In this document: piece by piece, positions 8,437 to 17,276 of the stretch
Layout of the letters: the number at the start of each line of letters is the position of its first letter
How positions within the stretch are numbered: the first letter of the stretch is position 1
Source: Streptomyces sp. f51
GTDB lineage: Bacteria > Actinomycetota > Actinomycetes > Streptomycetales > Streptomycetaceae
NCBI RefSeq assembly: GCF_037940415.1
Contig: NZ_CP149798.1
Location: forward strand, 5,985,001-6,049,000
DNA length: 64,000 bases
Direction: 5' to 3'
The notes under the pieces: generated by a model
What the model saw: only the letters and a program-made list of their open reading frames with translations
What the model was told of the DNA's origin: nothing
Databases searched by the model: none
Made by a program: the position numbers and the translations under genes

Positions 8437-11400
8437 AGCGGGCGGGTCGCAGTCGCAGGGTCAAGATCTGGAACGGCCGCAGCTCGATCTCCGGCGGAGC
8501 CTCGTGCAGCGGCCGTTCCAGCAGGTCGGTCACCTCGGCCCGGGAGACCGGGAATCCGGCGGTCACCCTCACGCGGGCCCGACCGCCCCGTGACTCGTAC
8601 AGCCGCACCACCACATCGCCGCCGCGGTCCTCCGCGAGCTTGACCGACTCGACGGTGACCGCGGGGTCGTCGACGCTCACCAGGGGGTCGAGCGCCGGCA
8701 CCGCGGCCCGCCGCAGCGGCAGGTTGAGTGCCAGCCCCTCCGCCACGGCGTCCCCCACGCCGGCCCCGGGCAGCAGCGCGTAGGTGAACCCGTGCGTGCC
8801 GAGGTCGGTCTCCGGGTCCGGGCTGTGCGGGGCGCGCAGCAGGGTCAGCCGTACGGTGGTGCCGAGGCCGTCGGCGTGCGGCGTGCGGGTCACGTCGTGG
8901 CCGTACGTCGAGTCGTTGAGCACCGCGACGCCGTACGACTCCTCGGCGACCCGCAGCCAGCGGTGGGCGCAGATCTCGAAACGGGCCGCGTCCCAGCCGG
9001 TGTTGGCGTGGGTGGGACGGTGGACGTGCCCGAACTGGATCTCGGCCGCGGACCGTTCGGCCTGCACGTCCAGCGGGAAGGCGGCCTTGAGGACCTTCTC
9101 CGACTCCCGCCAGTCGACCTCGGTCACGATGTCCACCCGGCGGCTCGCGGCCGTCAGCCGGATCTCCTGGACGATCCGGGAGGAGCCGAAGACCCGGGTG
9201 ACGCGCACGGCGGCCCGCAGCGGCCCGCTCTCCACCAGCTCCACGGACTCGGCCTCCGTCAGGTCCGTGTGCGTGCGCCGGTAGTGCCGGTCGATGTCCC
9301 AGGCGTCCCAGGCGTTGGGATGGTCGGGATGGAGCTGGAGCAGATTGGCGGGACCGCACAGCACCTCCCGGCCGTGCGCGAGGTCCCGTACGGAGGTCAG
9401 CAGCCCGTCGGCGTCGATCCGTACCCGCAGCCGGTCGTTCTCCAGGACCACGGCGCCGTCGCTCTCCTCGGCCCGTACGGTGGCCGCCGGCCCGGTGGTC
9501 AGGGCGGCGGCGCCCAGCCCCGGAACCGTCACGAGTGCGTCCCCTGCCACCTCGGTCCGTTCGTAGGGCGAGGCGTTGAGCACCGCGGCCGGGCCGGACC
9601 CCAGGGCCCGTACCGCGTCGGCGGTGATCTCCTCCAGTTCCGCGAGCACCCCGGCGTACGTCTCGCGTGCCTCGCGGTGCACCCAGGCGATGGAGGAGCC
9701 GGGCAGGATGTCGTGGAACTGGTGCAGCAGCACGGTCTTCCAGAGCCGGTCGAGCGCGTCGTACGGGTAGCCGTACGACGGATCGCGCACGGCGGCGGTG
9801 GCGCACCACAACTCGGCCTCGCGCAGAGCGTGTTCGCTGCGGCGGTTGCCCTGCTTGGTCTTGGCCTGGGTCGTGTAGGTGGCCCGGTGCAGCTCCAGGT
9901 ACAGCTCGCCCGACCACACCGGAGCCCGGGTCCCGTACTCCTCCTCGGCGGCGGCGAAGAACGCCTCCGGCCGCTCGATCCGGACCGTGGGCGAACCCTC
10001 CAGGGAGCGCAGCCGGCGTGCCTTCTCCAGCATCTCCCGGGTCGGGCCGCCTCCTCCGTCGCCCCAGCCGAACGGGGCGAGCGAGCGGGTGGCCAGGCCC
10101 TTCTCCGCGAAGTTGCGTTCCGCGTGGGCGAGTTCACGTCCGTGGAACTGGGAGTTGTAGGTGTCCATGGGCGGGAAGTGGGTGAAGACCCGGGTGCCGT
10201 CGATGCCCTCCCACCAGAAGGTGTGGTGGGGCATCCTGTTGGTCTGGTTCCAGCTCAGCTTCTGGGTGAGGAACCAGCGGACGCCGGCGAGCTTCGCCAG
10301 CTGCGGGAACGCGGCCGTGTAGCCGAAGGAGTCGGGCAGCCAGATCTCCTCGGTCTCGACGCCCAGTTCCTCGCGGAAGAACCGCTTGCCGTGCACGATC
10401 TGCCGGGCCAGCGCCTCGCCGCCGGGCATGTTGGCGTCGGACTCCACCCACATCGAGCCCACCGGAGCCCAGTTGCCCTGCTCCACCGCCTTCTTGATGC
10501 GCTCCCAGATGTGCGGCTGGTGTTCCTTGACCCAGGCGTACTGCTGGGCCTGGGAGCAGGCGAAGACGAGTTCCGGATAGTCGAGGGCGAGCGCCGTGAC
10601 GTTGGCGAAGGTGCGGGAGGCCTTGCGGACCGTCTCGCGCAGCGGCCACAGCCACGCCGAGTCGATGTGCGCGTGTCCGGTCGCCGAGACGCGGTGCGCG
10701 CTGGCCGAAGCGGGCCGGGACAGCGTCTCCGCCAGCTCGGCCCGTGCCGCCGCGGCCGTGCCGGACACGTCGTGCAGATCGAGGGCGTCGAGCATGTTCT
10801 CCAGGGCGCGCAGGATCTCGTGCCGACGCGGACGCTGCGGATCCAGCTCGTACATCAGCTCCGAGAGGACCTCGATGTCGAGGACCAGATGCCACACGTC
10901 CTCGTCGAGTACGGCGAGATCGGCAGACGCGAATCGGTAGATCGGCCCATCGCCCGCGGTCAGCACGTCTCCCAGGCGTGTGGGCTCGAAGCCGTGCAGG
11001 ACGGCGGGGTTCGCCGCCGCCTCCAGGAGCAGGGCGATCTCCTCGCCGCCGCTCGCCGGGGCGCCGACCGTCAGATGGCGGTTGCGCGGGTGGATGCCCT
11101 TGAGGGGGACGCCCGCGGTGTCGTACAGCAGCCCCTCGGCCTGGAAGCCGGGGCCGTCCCCGGTGAACCCGGGATCGATCACCACCTCCACCGGACGGCC
11201 CGCCCACGCCCCGGGCACCCGCCCCTCGATCCGGAACCAGCTCGTCGACCAGGGCTTTCCCCACAGGGTGCCGGTGGTGAAGGGCTCGTAGGAGACATGG
11301 AGGGCCCGTGCGACGGGCACCGGCTCGCCCGGCACGTGCCATACGGAGAGGGTGAGCGGCACCCGCTCCCGGTACTGCGCGGGGCGCAGGAACTGCCGCA

Positions 11401-11446
11401 GGGCACGCTCCAGCCGGGCCTCCACCAGCGAACGGTCGTCGTGCAC
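8435..11446 (-). CDS. Alpha-mannosidase, glycoside hydrolase family 38
   Basis: A 1003-residue enzyme, the usual size of bacterial GH38 alpha-mannosidases. The catalytic domain carries the zinc-binding motif GHAHID (residues 257-262) and the nucleophile motif WLPDSFGY with Asp at about 372; downstream come the conserved all-beta domains ending ELRPFQILTLRL. It hydrolyses alpha-mannosides, probably imported manno-oligosaccharides or glycan fragments, and has no signal peptide, so it is cytoplasmic. The GTG start at 11446 (VHDDRSLVEARLERAL) has GAGGAG about 7 bases upstream; longer readings run into a divergent promoter region. Convergent with the secreted protein gene. Confidence 0.92.
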   Translation of the reverse strand: MHDDRSLVEARLERALRQFLRPAQYRERVPLTLSVWHVPGEPVPVARALHVSYEPFTTGTLWGKPWSTSWFRIEGRVPGAWAGRPVEVVIDPGFTGDGPGFQAEGLLYDTAGVPLKGIHPRNRHLTVGAPASGGEEIALLLEAAANPAVLHGFEPTRLGDVLTAGDGPIYRFASADLAVLDEDVWHLVLDIEVLSELMYELDPQRPRRHEILRALENMLDALDLHDVSGTAAAARAELAETLSRPASASAHRVSATGHAHIDSAWLWPLRETVRKASRTFANVTALALDYPELVFACSQAQQYAWVKEHQPHIWERIKKAVEQGNWAPVGSMWVESDANMPGGEALARQIVHGKRFFREELGVETEEIWLPDSFGYTAAFPQLAKLAGVRWFLTQKLSWNQTNRMPHHTFWWEGIDGTRVFTHFPPMDTYNSQFHGRELAHAERNFAEKGLATRSLAPFGWGDGGGGPTREMLEKARRLRSLEGSPTVRIERPEAFFAAAEEEYGTRAPVWSGELYLELHRATYTTQAKTKQGNRRSEHALREAELWCATAAVRDPSYGYPYDALDRLWKTVLLHQFHDILPGSSIAWVHREARETYAGVLAELEEITADAVRALGSGPAAVLNASPYERTEVAGDALVTVPGLGAAALTTGPAATVRAEESDGAVVLENDRLRVRIDADGLLTSVRDLAHGREVLCGPANLLQLHPDHPNAWDAWDIDRHYRRTHTDLTEAESVELVESGPLRAAVRVTRVFGSSRIVQEIRLTAASRRVDIVTEVDWRESEKVLKAAFPLDVQAERSAAEIQFGHVHRPTHANTGWDAARFEICAHRWLRVAEESYGVAVLNDSTYGHDVTRTPHADGLGTTVRLTLLRAPHSPDPETDLGTHGFTYALLPGAGVGDAVAEGLALNLPLRRAAVPALDPLVSVDDPAVTVESVKLAEDRGGDVVVRLYESRGGRARVRVTAGFPVSRAEVTDLLERPLHEAPPEIELRPFQILTLRLRPAR

Positions 11447-11660
11447 GGCGGCTCCTCGGCGCTCGGACGGCTCTGTCGGATCCTTCACTTCCCCGCGCGG
11501 CCGTCGCGCACCCGTGGACGTACGGCAGCCGGTCGATGATTCGGCATGACTGTCACGATCCAGAAGAGGGCATGGATCCCGTGAACGTGTTCGAGCAGAG
11601 GGGACCGACATCGGCACGCAGGCGGGGGTCATGAAACGGCAGGCACCAGGAGGTGGTCCC

Positions 11661-12116
11661 ATGACCAAGGGGGCCTTCTCCACCGATCCAGTGGAGGAAG
11701 CGTCCGAGGGGGCGATGCGGGGACCGGACGGCGCGCAGCTCAGGCGCCGGCTGGGCAAGGCGGATCTGAGAGCGGTGTCCGAGGCGCGCAGGGCGCTGAG
11801 GGAGCACTTACGGCACTGGGGGAAACCGGGCCGGGCCGAGACGGCGGAGCTCTTGACCAGCGAGCTCGTCACCAACGCGCTGATCCACACGGATGACGAC
11901 GCCGTCCTGACGGCGACCATCGGACCGGGCGGACTGCGTGTGGAGGTCCGGGACTTCGTGGGGCGCAGGCCCAGACTGTGCGTACCGAACGCCGACGACG
12001 GTACGCACGGCAGGGGTCTCGTCCTCGTCCAGTCCCTGGCCGACGCGTGGGGCGTACGGTCCCACGGCGTGGGCAAGGCGGTGTGGTTCGAACTGAACGG
12101 CGACGCGGTGCAGTGA
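11661..12116 (+). CDS. RsbW/SpoIIAB-like ATP-binding regulatory protein
   Basis: A 151-residue HATPase-fold protein of the kind abundant in Streptomyces as anti-sigma-factor-like or orphan kinases. It shows the N box ELVTNALIH, the Asp of the G1 box in EVRDFVG, and the glycine loop HGRGLVLVQSLAD. It may bind or phosphorylate a partner, but no anti-anti-sigma factor, sigma factor or phosphatase gene is adjacent. The ATG at 11661 has a near-ideal ribosome site (AGGAGGTGG at 11648-11656), better than ATG 11631. It ends just before a large inverted repeat shared with the convergent DUF2637 gene. Confidence 0.85.
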   Translation: MTKGAFSTDPVEEASEGAMRGPDGAQLRRRLGKADLRAVSEARRALREHLRHWGKPGRAETAELLTSELVTNALIHTDDDAVLTATIGPGGLRVEVRDFVGRRPRLCVPNADDGTHGRGLVLVQSLADAWGVRSHGVGKAVWFELNGDAVQ

Positions 12117-12173
12117 CACCACGTCGCCGCTGCCGCGTCCGGGCCCGTCCGGAGCACCGGACGGCCGTCAGGA

Positions 12174-12258
12174 CCGACGCCCGAGACAGAAACCGAGACC
12201 GACGCCGGCCCCCGGAGCGGGCGGCGGCGTCGGTCTCGGTCTCGGTCTCGGGCGTCGG
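12174..12258. terminator. Large near-perfect inverted repeat, bidirectional terminator
   Basis: Arms of 34 bases at 12174-12207 and 12225-12258 are complementary at all but two positions, with a 17-base spacer. It sits between two convergent genes and its right arm ends two bases before the stop of the DUF2637 gene. The arm contains repeated GGTCTC-type words. It would form a very stable hairpin in either transcript, so a bidirectional terminator is the simplest reading. Confidence 0.75.
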
Positions 12259-12259
12259 C

Positions 12260-13300
12260 TCAGCCGAACTGCTGCTCCAGATCCTTGAGCTTGCGCTCCA
12301 GCGAGTCGAGGCGGGGCAGTGCCATCGTGTCGTCCTCCGTGGTGAGGTCGACGGTGATCGGCTCAGTGCTCTTGCGTACGGGGGTGAGGGAGGGCCGCGA
12401 TCGCACGGGCAGCTGCTCCGCGGTGGATATGGCAGGCTCCGTGGAGGCCCCGGCGGGCGCGCGCTCCACGGTCGTGGTCTCCAGTTCCCGGGCGGCGCCC
12501 CGCCCGGGGAAGCCGCGGTGACCACGGCTGAGCGCCTTGAGGTGCGCCCGCTCGACCCGCTCCTCGTTGCGGCGGCGCAGCCGGGTCTGCTCCTTCTGGC
12601 GCCGGTCCTCGCGCACCTCGTCCACGGCCTCGTCCAGGGACCGGACGTTCTCCAGGAGCATCAGCGACCACGCGCTGTACGTCTCACGGGGAGCACGCAG
12701 CCAGCGGACTATACGGATCTGCGGCAGGGGACGCGGCACCAGACCCTGCTCGCGCAGGGCGGCCCGGCGGGTCTGCTTCAGGGCCCGGTCGAACAGGACG
12801 GCCGCCGACAGGGACATGCCCGCGAAGAACTGGGGAGCCCCGGCGTGGTCCACGCCCCGGGGCGCGTGCACCCAGTTGAACCAGGCCGCGGCACCGGCGA
12901 AGGTCCACACGAGTATGCGGGAGCCGAGGGCCGCGTCACCGTGGCTGGCCTCGCGCACGGCGAGGACGGAACAGAACATCGCCGCGCCGTCCAGGCCGAA
13001 CGGGACGAGGTACTCCCAGCCGTCGGAGAGGCCGAGGTTCTGCTGGCCGAAGCCGACCAGGCCGTGGAAGGAGAGTGCCGCCGCGACGGCGGCACAGCAG
13101 AACAGCAGGACGTAGGAGGCGGTGCCGTAGACGGCCTCCTTGCGCCTGCGGCGTTCCTCGGTCCGCTCCCACGAGTCGTCGCTGCTCGCGCTGTCCCCGG
13201 ACCGCTTGCCGCGTGCGAGCACCGCCACCGCCGCCAGCAGGCCCAGGAGCAGAACGGCGCCCGGAAGCAGCCAGTTCAGCGATATGTCGGTCAGTCTCAT
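12260..13300 (-). CDS. DUF2637 domain-containing membrane protein
   Basis: A 346-residue protein with an N-terminal membrane helix (LNWLLPGAVLLLGLLAAVAV), a charged stretch (ERTEERRRRKEAVYG), and then the four-helix DUF2637 core at about 55-175 (FCCAAVAAALSFHGLVGFGQ, WEYLVPFGLDGAAMFCSV, WFNWVHAPRG). The second half is a basic and acidic soluble tail with a coiled-coil-like end (LDSLERKLKDLEQQFG). DUF2637 is common in actinobacterial chromosomes and integrative elements, where related proteins are annotated near transfer genes; its biochemical role is not established. The ATG at 13300 (MRLTDISLNW) was chosen over 13351 because it starts directly at the membrane helix and has AGGGA upstream. 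Confidence 0.8.
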   Translation of the reverse strand: MRLTDISLNWLLPGAVLLLGLLAAVAVLARGKRSGDSASSDDSWERTEERRRRKEAVYGTASYVLLFCCAAVAAALSFHGLVGFGQQNLGLSDGWEYLVPFGLDGAAMFCSVLAVREASHGDAALGSRILVWTFAGAAAWFNWVHAPRGVDHAGAPQFFAGMSLSAAVLFDRALKQTRRAALREQGLVPRPLPQIRIVRWLRAPRETYSAWSLMLLENVRSLDEAVDEVREDRRQKEQTRLRRRNEERVERAHLKALSRGHRGFPGRGAARELETTTVERAPAGASTEPAISTAEQLPVRSRPSLTPVRKSTEPITVDLTTEDDTMALPRLDSLERKLKDLEQQFG

Positions 13301-13556
13301 CGGGGGTCCCTTGCATGGGGAGAGGGCGTAACGCCCGCCATAGTGGCCCAATCACATCGGCCCTCAGGGGGTTTCGGGGCAAGAGGCCGCCAAGGAAGTG
13401 CAAGAAGGTGCGCAGGGCGACTTTCTGCTCGAACTGCCGCGCGAGGGACGGGAGTTGAGTACGAATAAGACTACCCATACGGATGGTTCCGCGGAGAGTT
13501 CCCGTGACAAGTGAGGAATTCGTGAAGTACCTGTGATCTGCCGGGCGCGCCGCCGC

Positions 13557-14465
13557 TCAACTCGCCGCGGCGGCCGTCAACTTGGCGACGCGGTCCGCGT
13601 CGCAGGTGCGCGGGCAGGTGACGCAGGTGTCGGCCGGCCGCACGGTGTAGAAGAGGCAGCAGCTCACCCGGTCCCGGGTCGGCAGGGGCTCCCCGCCCGG
13701 TCCGGTCAGTTCACGGAAGGCCGCCGAGCCGACGTACGGCCGCGTCGAGCCCGGCAGCAGCAGTTCCAGCTCGCGCGTCGCGCGCCGCTCCTCGCCGAGC
13801 AGATGGGCGACGTACCAGAGACCCTCGACGATCTCGTCGGTCGCCATGCCCCACAGGGCGCGGCCGCGCCGGCGCATCCGCGGTCCGAAGCCGCCGAGGA
13901 CCGGTTCCAGGTGCTCGGCCACCGCGGCCCGCACCTCCGCGCGCAGCGCCTCCTCGTCCGGTACCACCCGGGCGCCCGGCAGGACGGCGGCCGGGTCGTC
14001 CGGCAGGCAGGCGAACGTGGTGACCCGGACGGCCATCCGGCCGAGCTCGCGGTGGAATGTGACGTCCTGCACAGGCAGGCGCGGCACCCGCCGTCCGAGG
14101 AACCACGGCACCGTGATCAGCAGGCAGGCCGGCCACGCGTACCGGTGCAGTCCGAAACCGGCCACGACGTCCGGCCGCGCCCGCTCGCCGTAGTCCCTGA
14201 CCACCTGGGCCTCGTCCCAGGCGAGGAAGGCGTCGAGGTCGGGTCCGCCCTCGGCGAGCCGGGCGGCGGCGGCCCAACCCGCGCCCCGCGGGGCCGCCTC
14301 CGCCGCTCCCAGCTCGGTGACACCCAGTCCGGGGAAGACCTCGCCGAGCCGCGCGTAGGCCTCCGCCACGGGCGACACGACGGCCGGCACGTCCGGGGCG
14401 GTCGTGTCGGCCGCGCTCGCCGTGGCGCGGGCGGCACCTTCGGCGGACAGGGTGGGAGTGGGCAT
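13557..14465 (-). CDS. FhuF-like [2Fe-2S] siderophore-iron reductase family protein
   Basis: A 302-residue protein whose C-terminus has the FhuF-type cysteine cluster CC-x10-C-x2-C (CCLFYTVRPADTCVTCPRTC), which binds a [2Fe-2S] centre in E. coli FhuF. Such proteins release iron from imported ferric siderophores. The domain before it is Ala/Leu/Arg-rich and matches the IucA/FhuF-associated fold only in outline. A DtxR-family iron box lies 27 bases upstream, supporting an iron-starvation role. The start is either ATG 14465 or GTG 14483 (adds MKRWFR); neither has a strong ribosome site. No transporter or siderophore gene is adjacent. Confidence 0.8.
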   Translation of the reverse strand: MPTPTLSAEGAARATASAADTTAPDVPAVVSPVAEAYARLGEVFPGLGVTELGAAEAAPRGAGWAAAARLAEGGPDLDAFLAWDEAQVVRDYGERARPDVVAGFGLHRYAWPACLLITVPWFLGRRVPRLPVQDVTFHRELGRMAVRVTTFACLPDDPAAVLPGARVVPDEEALRAEVRAAVAEHLEPVLGGFGPRMRRRGRALWGMATDEIVEGLWYVAHLLGEERRATRELELLLPGSTRPYVGSAAFRELTGPGGEPLPTRDRVSCCLFYTVRPADTCVTCPRTCDADRVAKLTAAAAS

Positions 14466-14491
14466 GCGGAACCATCGCTTCACGATCGTTG

Positions 14492-14510
14492 GCAGGTAAG
14501 CCTTACCTTA
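14492..14510. promoter_or_regulatory. DmdR/IdeR-type iron box upstream of the fhuF-like gene
   Basis: GCAGGTAAGCCTTACCTTA matches the DtxR-family consensus TTAGGTTAGCCTAACCTAA at 14 of 19 positions by eye and has dyad symmetry. It lies 27-45 bases before the ATG of the fhuF-like gene. DmdR1 in Streptomyces represses genes with such boxes when iron is plentiful; control here is inferred from position and likeness. Confidence 0.75.
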
Positions 14511-14628
14511 CCCCGCCGCCCGGGTGTTTGAACTGAGCCCATGTACGCCTATCGTGCTTGACGGACGGGTAACAACCGCCGCTTCCACCCTCGGCGGTGA
14601 CCCGGGCACCACGGACACCGGCACCACG

Positions 14629-14658
14629 CACCACCGTCACCAGCACCACCGTCACCAG
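14629..14658 (+). repeat. Two tandem 15-bp copies upstream of the GntR gene
   Basis: CACCACCGTCACCAG occurs twice head to tail (14629-14643, 14644-14658). In the frame of the downstream gene it would encode HHRHQ twice. It lies upstream of the best ribosome site for that gene, so it is either leader sequence or part of a longer N-terminus. Confidence 0.7.
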
Positions 14659-14681
14659 CACCAGTACGAGTACCACCGACC

Positions 14682-14690
14682 CGGAGGAGG
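14682..14690 (+). promoter_or_regulatory. Ribosome-binding site that decides the GntR gene start
   Basis: CGGAGGAGG lies 4 bases before GTG 14695, making that GTG the favoured start over the GTG at 14524 in the same frame, which has no ribosome site. Confidence 0.6.
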
Positions 14691-14694
14691 AACC

Positions 14695-15801
14695 GTGGAG
14701 CAGGCCGGTCCGCGCGGCGCGCACGGCTCAGCCGGGCCGTGGGCGCCCGACGTCCGCACGGGCGCCTTCCGGGTTCCGCGGCAGGCGGGGCCGGTGGACA
14801 CGGGACGGGCCGGGGGAGTACCCGCGGGCGTCGTGGGCGACGGGTTCGACCGCGGCCCGGGTGCCGATCCTGACACCGGCCCCCCTGTCGTCCTCGCCTC
14901 CGCCCGGGGCGAGCACACGCACAGCGAGGCGCCGATCCCGCACCCGCGCGCCGACGACCCCAGGACCGCCGTACGCGCCGACGGCATCCGCCGAGCCGTA
15001 CGCACCGAGGACCCCGGGCCCGCCGGGAACGCCGGGCCCGTATCCGCCGACGAGGCGCGCCCCGCCGTCCGCCCGGACAACTCCTGGCCCGCGCACGCCG
15101 ACGAGGTCCGGGCGCGAGCGGAGTCGGGGCGTACCGAGGAGGCCCGCCCCGCCGTGCGCGCGGAGGCCGCCCGTCCCGTCGTGCAGCGTGCCTCCGTGCG
15201 CGGGCAGATCCTCGACGCCCTGCGCACCGCGCTCGTCGCCGGTGAACTCGCCCCGGGCGAGGTGTACTCGGCGCCCGCGCTCGGCGATCGCTTCGGGGTG
15301 TCGGCGACGCCCGTGCGGGAGGCGATGCAGCAACTCGCCCTGGAGGGCGCCGTCGAGGTCGTCCCCAACCGGGGCTTCCGCGTCATCGCGCGCGGCACCC
15401 GGGAGCTGGCCGAACTCGCCGAGATCCGGGGCCTGATCGAGGTCCCGGTGATGCTCAGGCTCGCCCGTACCGTGCCCGCCGCCCGCTGGGCCGAGCTGCG
15501 CCCCCTCGCCGAGGCCACCGTGCGGGCCGCCACCTCGGGCTGCCGGGCGAGCTACGCGGAGTCCGACCGGTCCTTCCACCGGGCCGTGCTGGCCCTCGCG
15601 GGCAACGAGCAACTGGTCCGCATCGCCGACGATCTGCACCGCCGGGCCCAGTGGCCCCTCGTCGGCGGTCCCGCCTCCCGGGGCCGCGCCGACCTGGTGG
15701 CCGACGCGGCCGAACACACCGCCCTGCTGGACGCGTTGATCGCGGAGGACCTGGCGGTCGTGCAGGTTCTGGTACGGGAGCACTTCGCCGGGGCGTCCTG
15801 A
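14695..15801 (+). CDS. GntR-family regulator (FadR-like, FCD domain) with long disordered head
   Basis: A 368-residue protein. Residues 1 to about 160 are a low-complexity Ala/Arg/Pro/Asp tract with recurring words such as PAVRxDxxRP. A GntR winged HTH follows (about 162-230: SVRGQILDALRTALVAGELA, FGVSATPVREAMQQLALEGA), then a shortened FCD-type effector domain (about 235-368). FadR-like GntR proteins are usually 220-250 residues, so the head is the odd part. Ligand and target are unknown; genes around it give no metabolic hint. The start is set by the ribosome site at 14682-14690. A 559-base repeat field separates it from the convergent downstream gene. Confidence 0.8.
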   Translation: MEQAGPRGAHGSAGPWAPDVRTGAFRVPRQAGPVDTGRAGGVPAGVVGDGFDRGPGADPDTGPPVVLASARGEHTHSEAPIPHPRADDPRTAVRADGIRRAVRTEDPGPAGNAGPVSADEARPAVRPDNSWPAHADEVRARAESGRTEEARPAVRAEAARPVVQRASVRGQILDALRTALVAGELAPGEVYSAPALGDRFGVSATPVREAMQQLALEGAVEVVPNRGFRVIARGTRELAELAEIRGLIEVPVMLRLARTVPAARWAELRPLAEATVRAATSGCRASYAESDRSFHRAVLALAGNEQLVRIADDLHRRAQWPLVGGPASRGRADLVADAAEHTALLDALIAEDLAVVQVLVREHFAGAS

Positions 15802-15814
15802 CCGGGACGGCCCG

Positions 15815-16330
15815 CCCCCGGAGGAACGCGGGTCCCGGGAGGGACGCGGGTCGCCGGAAGGAGGGCCGGCCCCGGAAGGGACGCCGGGTCCCGGGAGGGA
15901 CGCGGGCCGCCGGGAGGAACGCCCTTCCCGAGAGGGACGCGGGTCGCGGGAGGGACTCGGGCTCCGGAAAGGATGCCGGGCCCCGGAAGGGACGCCGGGC
16001 CCCGGAAGGGACGCGGGGCCGCGGAAGGAACGCGGGTCCCGGGGGGAACGCGGGCCGCGGAAGGAACGCGGGTCCCGGAAGGGATGCCGGGTCCCGGGAG
16101 GAACGCGGGCCGCCGGAAGGAACGCCCTTCCCGAGAGGGACGCGTGTCGCGGGAGGGACTCGGGCTCCGGATAAGGATGCCGGGCCCCGGAAGGGACGCC
16201 GGGCCCCGGAAGGGACGCGGGGCCGCGGAAGGAACGCGGGTCCCGGGGGGAACGCGGGCCGCGGAAGGAACGCGGGTCCCGGGGGGAACGCGGGCCCCGG
16301 AAGGGGCGTCGGAGTCCGGAAGGGGTGCCG
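15815..16330. repeat. Degenerate 18-19-bp tandem repeat field with a 203-bp duplication
   Basis: The 559 bases between two convergent genes (15802-16360) are nearly all variants of a 19-base G/C unit such as CCGGAAGGGACGCCGGGCC; successive starts at 15964, 15983, 16002 and 16021 show the period. On top of this, a block of about 160-200 bases is present twice, 203 bases apart (GCCCTTCCCGAG at 15921 and 16124), with one base inserted near 16172. The unit is not a multiple of three and frames on both strands are compositionally forced, so I regard it as non-coding. Confidence 0.85.
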
Positions 16331-16360
16331 GACCCCGCTCCGCGTTCGTGTCCCGCGCGA

Positions 16361-17140
16361 TCAGGCCGTGGCCGCCGGTGGTGCCGGGGCCAACTGGTCC
16401 GCCAGCCAGAGGGGAACGCCCCCGAGCAGCCGGAACAGCCGTCCCGCCTCCGCCCGCAGCCGCGAGGCCTCCGGTTCGGTCTCGGCGTCGGCGAGCGAGG
16501 CCAGCGCCGGTGCCGTACCGACGAGATAGCCCAGCTCCTCCCGGATCCGCAGGGATTCCGCGAAGCCGGTCCGGGCCTCGGCCAACTCCCCCTCGCGCAG
16601 GGCGATCCCGGCGAGGTGCCGCCAGGTGAAGGACAGCAGCAGCGCGTCGTTCTGGGCGGTCGCGCCCGCGTGCGCCCTGCGGTACGCGGCACGGGCCGCC
16701 TGCGGGGAGTGCGCCAGGTTCTCGGCGAGCAGCCCGCGCCTGAAGTCGAGCAGGGCCCTGCCCGGCGCGCCCGGCGCGAGCAGCGCGGCGGCGCGGCCGA
16801 GCGCGGCACGCGCCTCGTCGGCCCGGTCCCGCACGCTCAGCAGCGTCGCGGCGTAGGCGAGTTGACCCCGTTCGCAGGCCGCCGCGCCCCGCTCGTCGTC
16901 GGTCTGTGCCAGTGCCTCGGCGGTGCGCAGCGCGTCCTCCGCCTCGGCCCAGCCCTGCTCGGTGTAGAGACAGCGCTCGACCAGGAGCGAGGCTCTCTGC
17001 AACGCGGACCCCGCCGTGCGCGGCTGGATCAGCGCCGCCGCGTCGGCCCAGCAGGCGCGCGAGCGCAGCCGCCATACCGCGGTCTGGAGTGGATCGTCAC
17101 CAGCGGTCGTTCCGGTACCAGACATGGCGGTATGCGCCAC
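16361..17140 (-). CDS. TPR-like helical-repeat protein
   Basis: A 259-residue, alanine- and leucine-rich all-helical protein with several TPR-like pairs, for example WAEAEDALRTAEALAQTDDE, DEARAALGRAAALLA, QAARAAYRRAHAGATAQND and GELAEARTGFAESLRIREEL. It is probably a protein-protein adaptor in the cytoplasm; no catalytic motif is visible. The GTG at 17140 is preferred because GGGAGG lies 5-6 bases upstream; ATG 17125 and GTG 17158 are alternatives. It is 136 bases downstream, in the same direction, of pucR, but no functional link is visible. Confidence 0.7.
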   Translation of the reverse strand: MAHTAMSGTGTTAGDDPLQTAVWRLRSRACWADAAALIQPRTAGSALQRASLLVERCLYTEQGWAEAEDALRTAEALAQTDDERGAAACERGQLAYAATLLSVRDRADEARAALGRAAALLAPGAPGRALLDFRRGLLAENLAHSPQAARAAYRRAHAGATAQNDALLLSFTWRHLAGIALREGELAEARTGFAESLRIREELGYLVGTAPALASLADAETEPEASRLRAEAGRLFRLLGGVPLWLADQLAPAPPAATA

Positions 17141-17276
17141 GTTGCCCTCCCCGAGCACACCATTGAGCTGTTGAGTGGTGGCATCTCAGCACGGATCACC
17201 GGGCCCGGCCAAGAGGGTAGGTGAAGGATTTCACAAAGTCATGGGTCCCGCGCCGGGGCGCCCGGGGCCCCTGGGG

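Noticed and set aside
13504..13536. 10-codon frame GTG ACA AGT GAG ... TGA preceded by GGAGAG
   Set aside because: Too short to support; no downstream gene on that strand for a leader peptide to control.
15815..16330. Repeat-rich coding gene on either strand
   Set aside because: The unit is 18-19 bases and shifts frame; no ribosome site, and flanking genes end cleanly outside.
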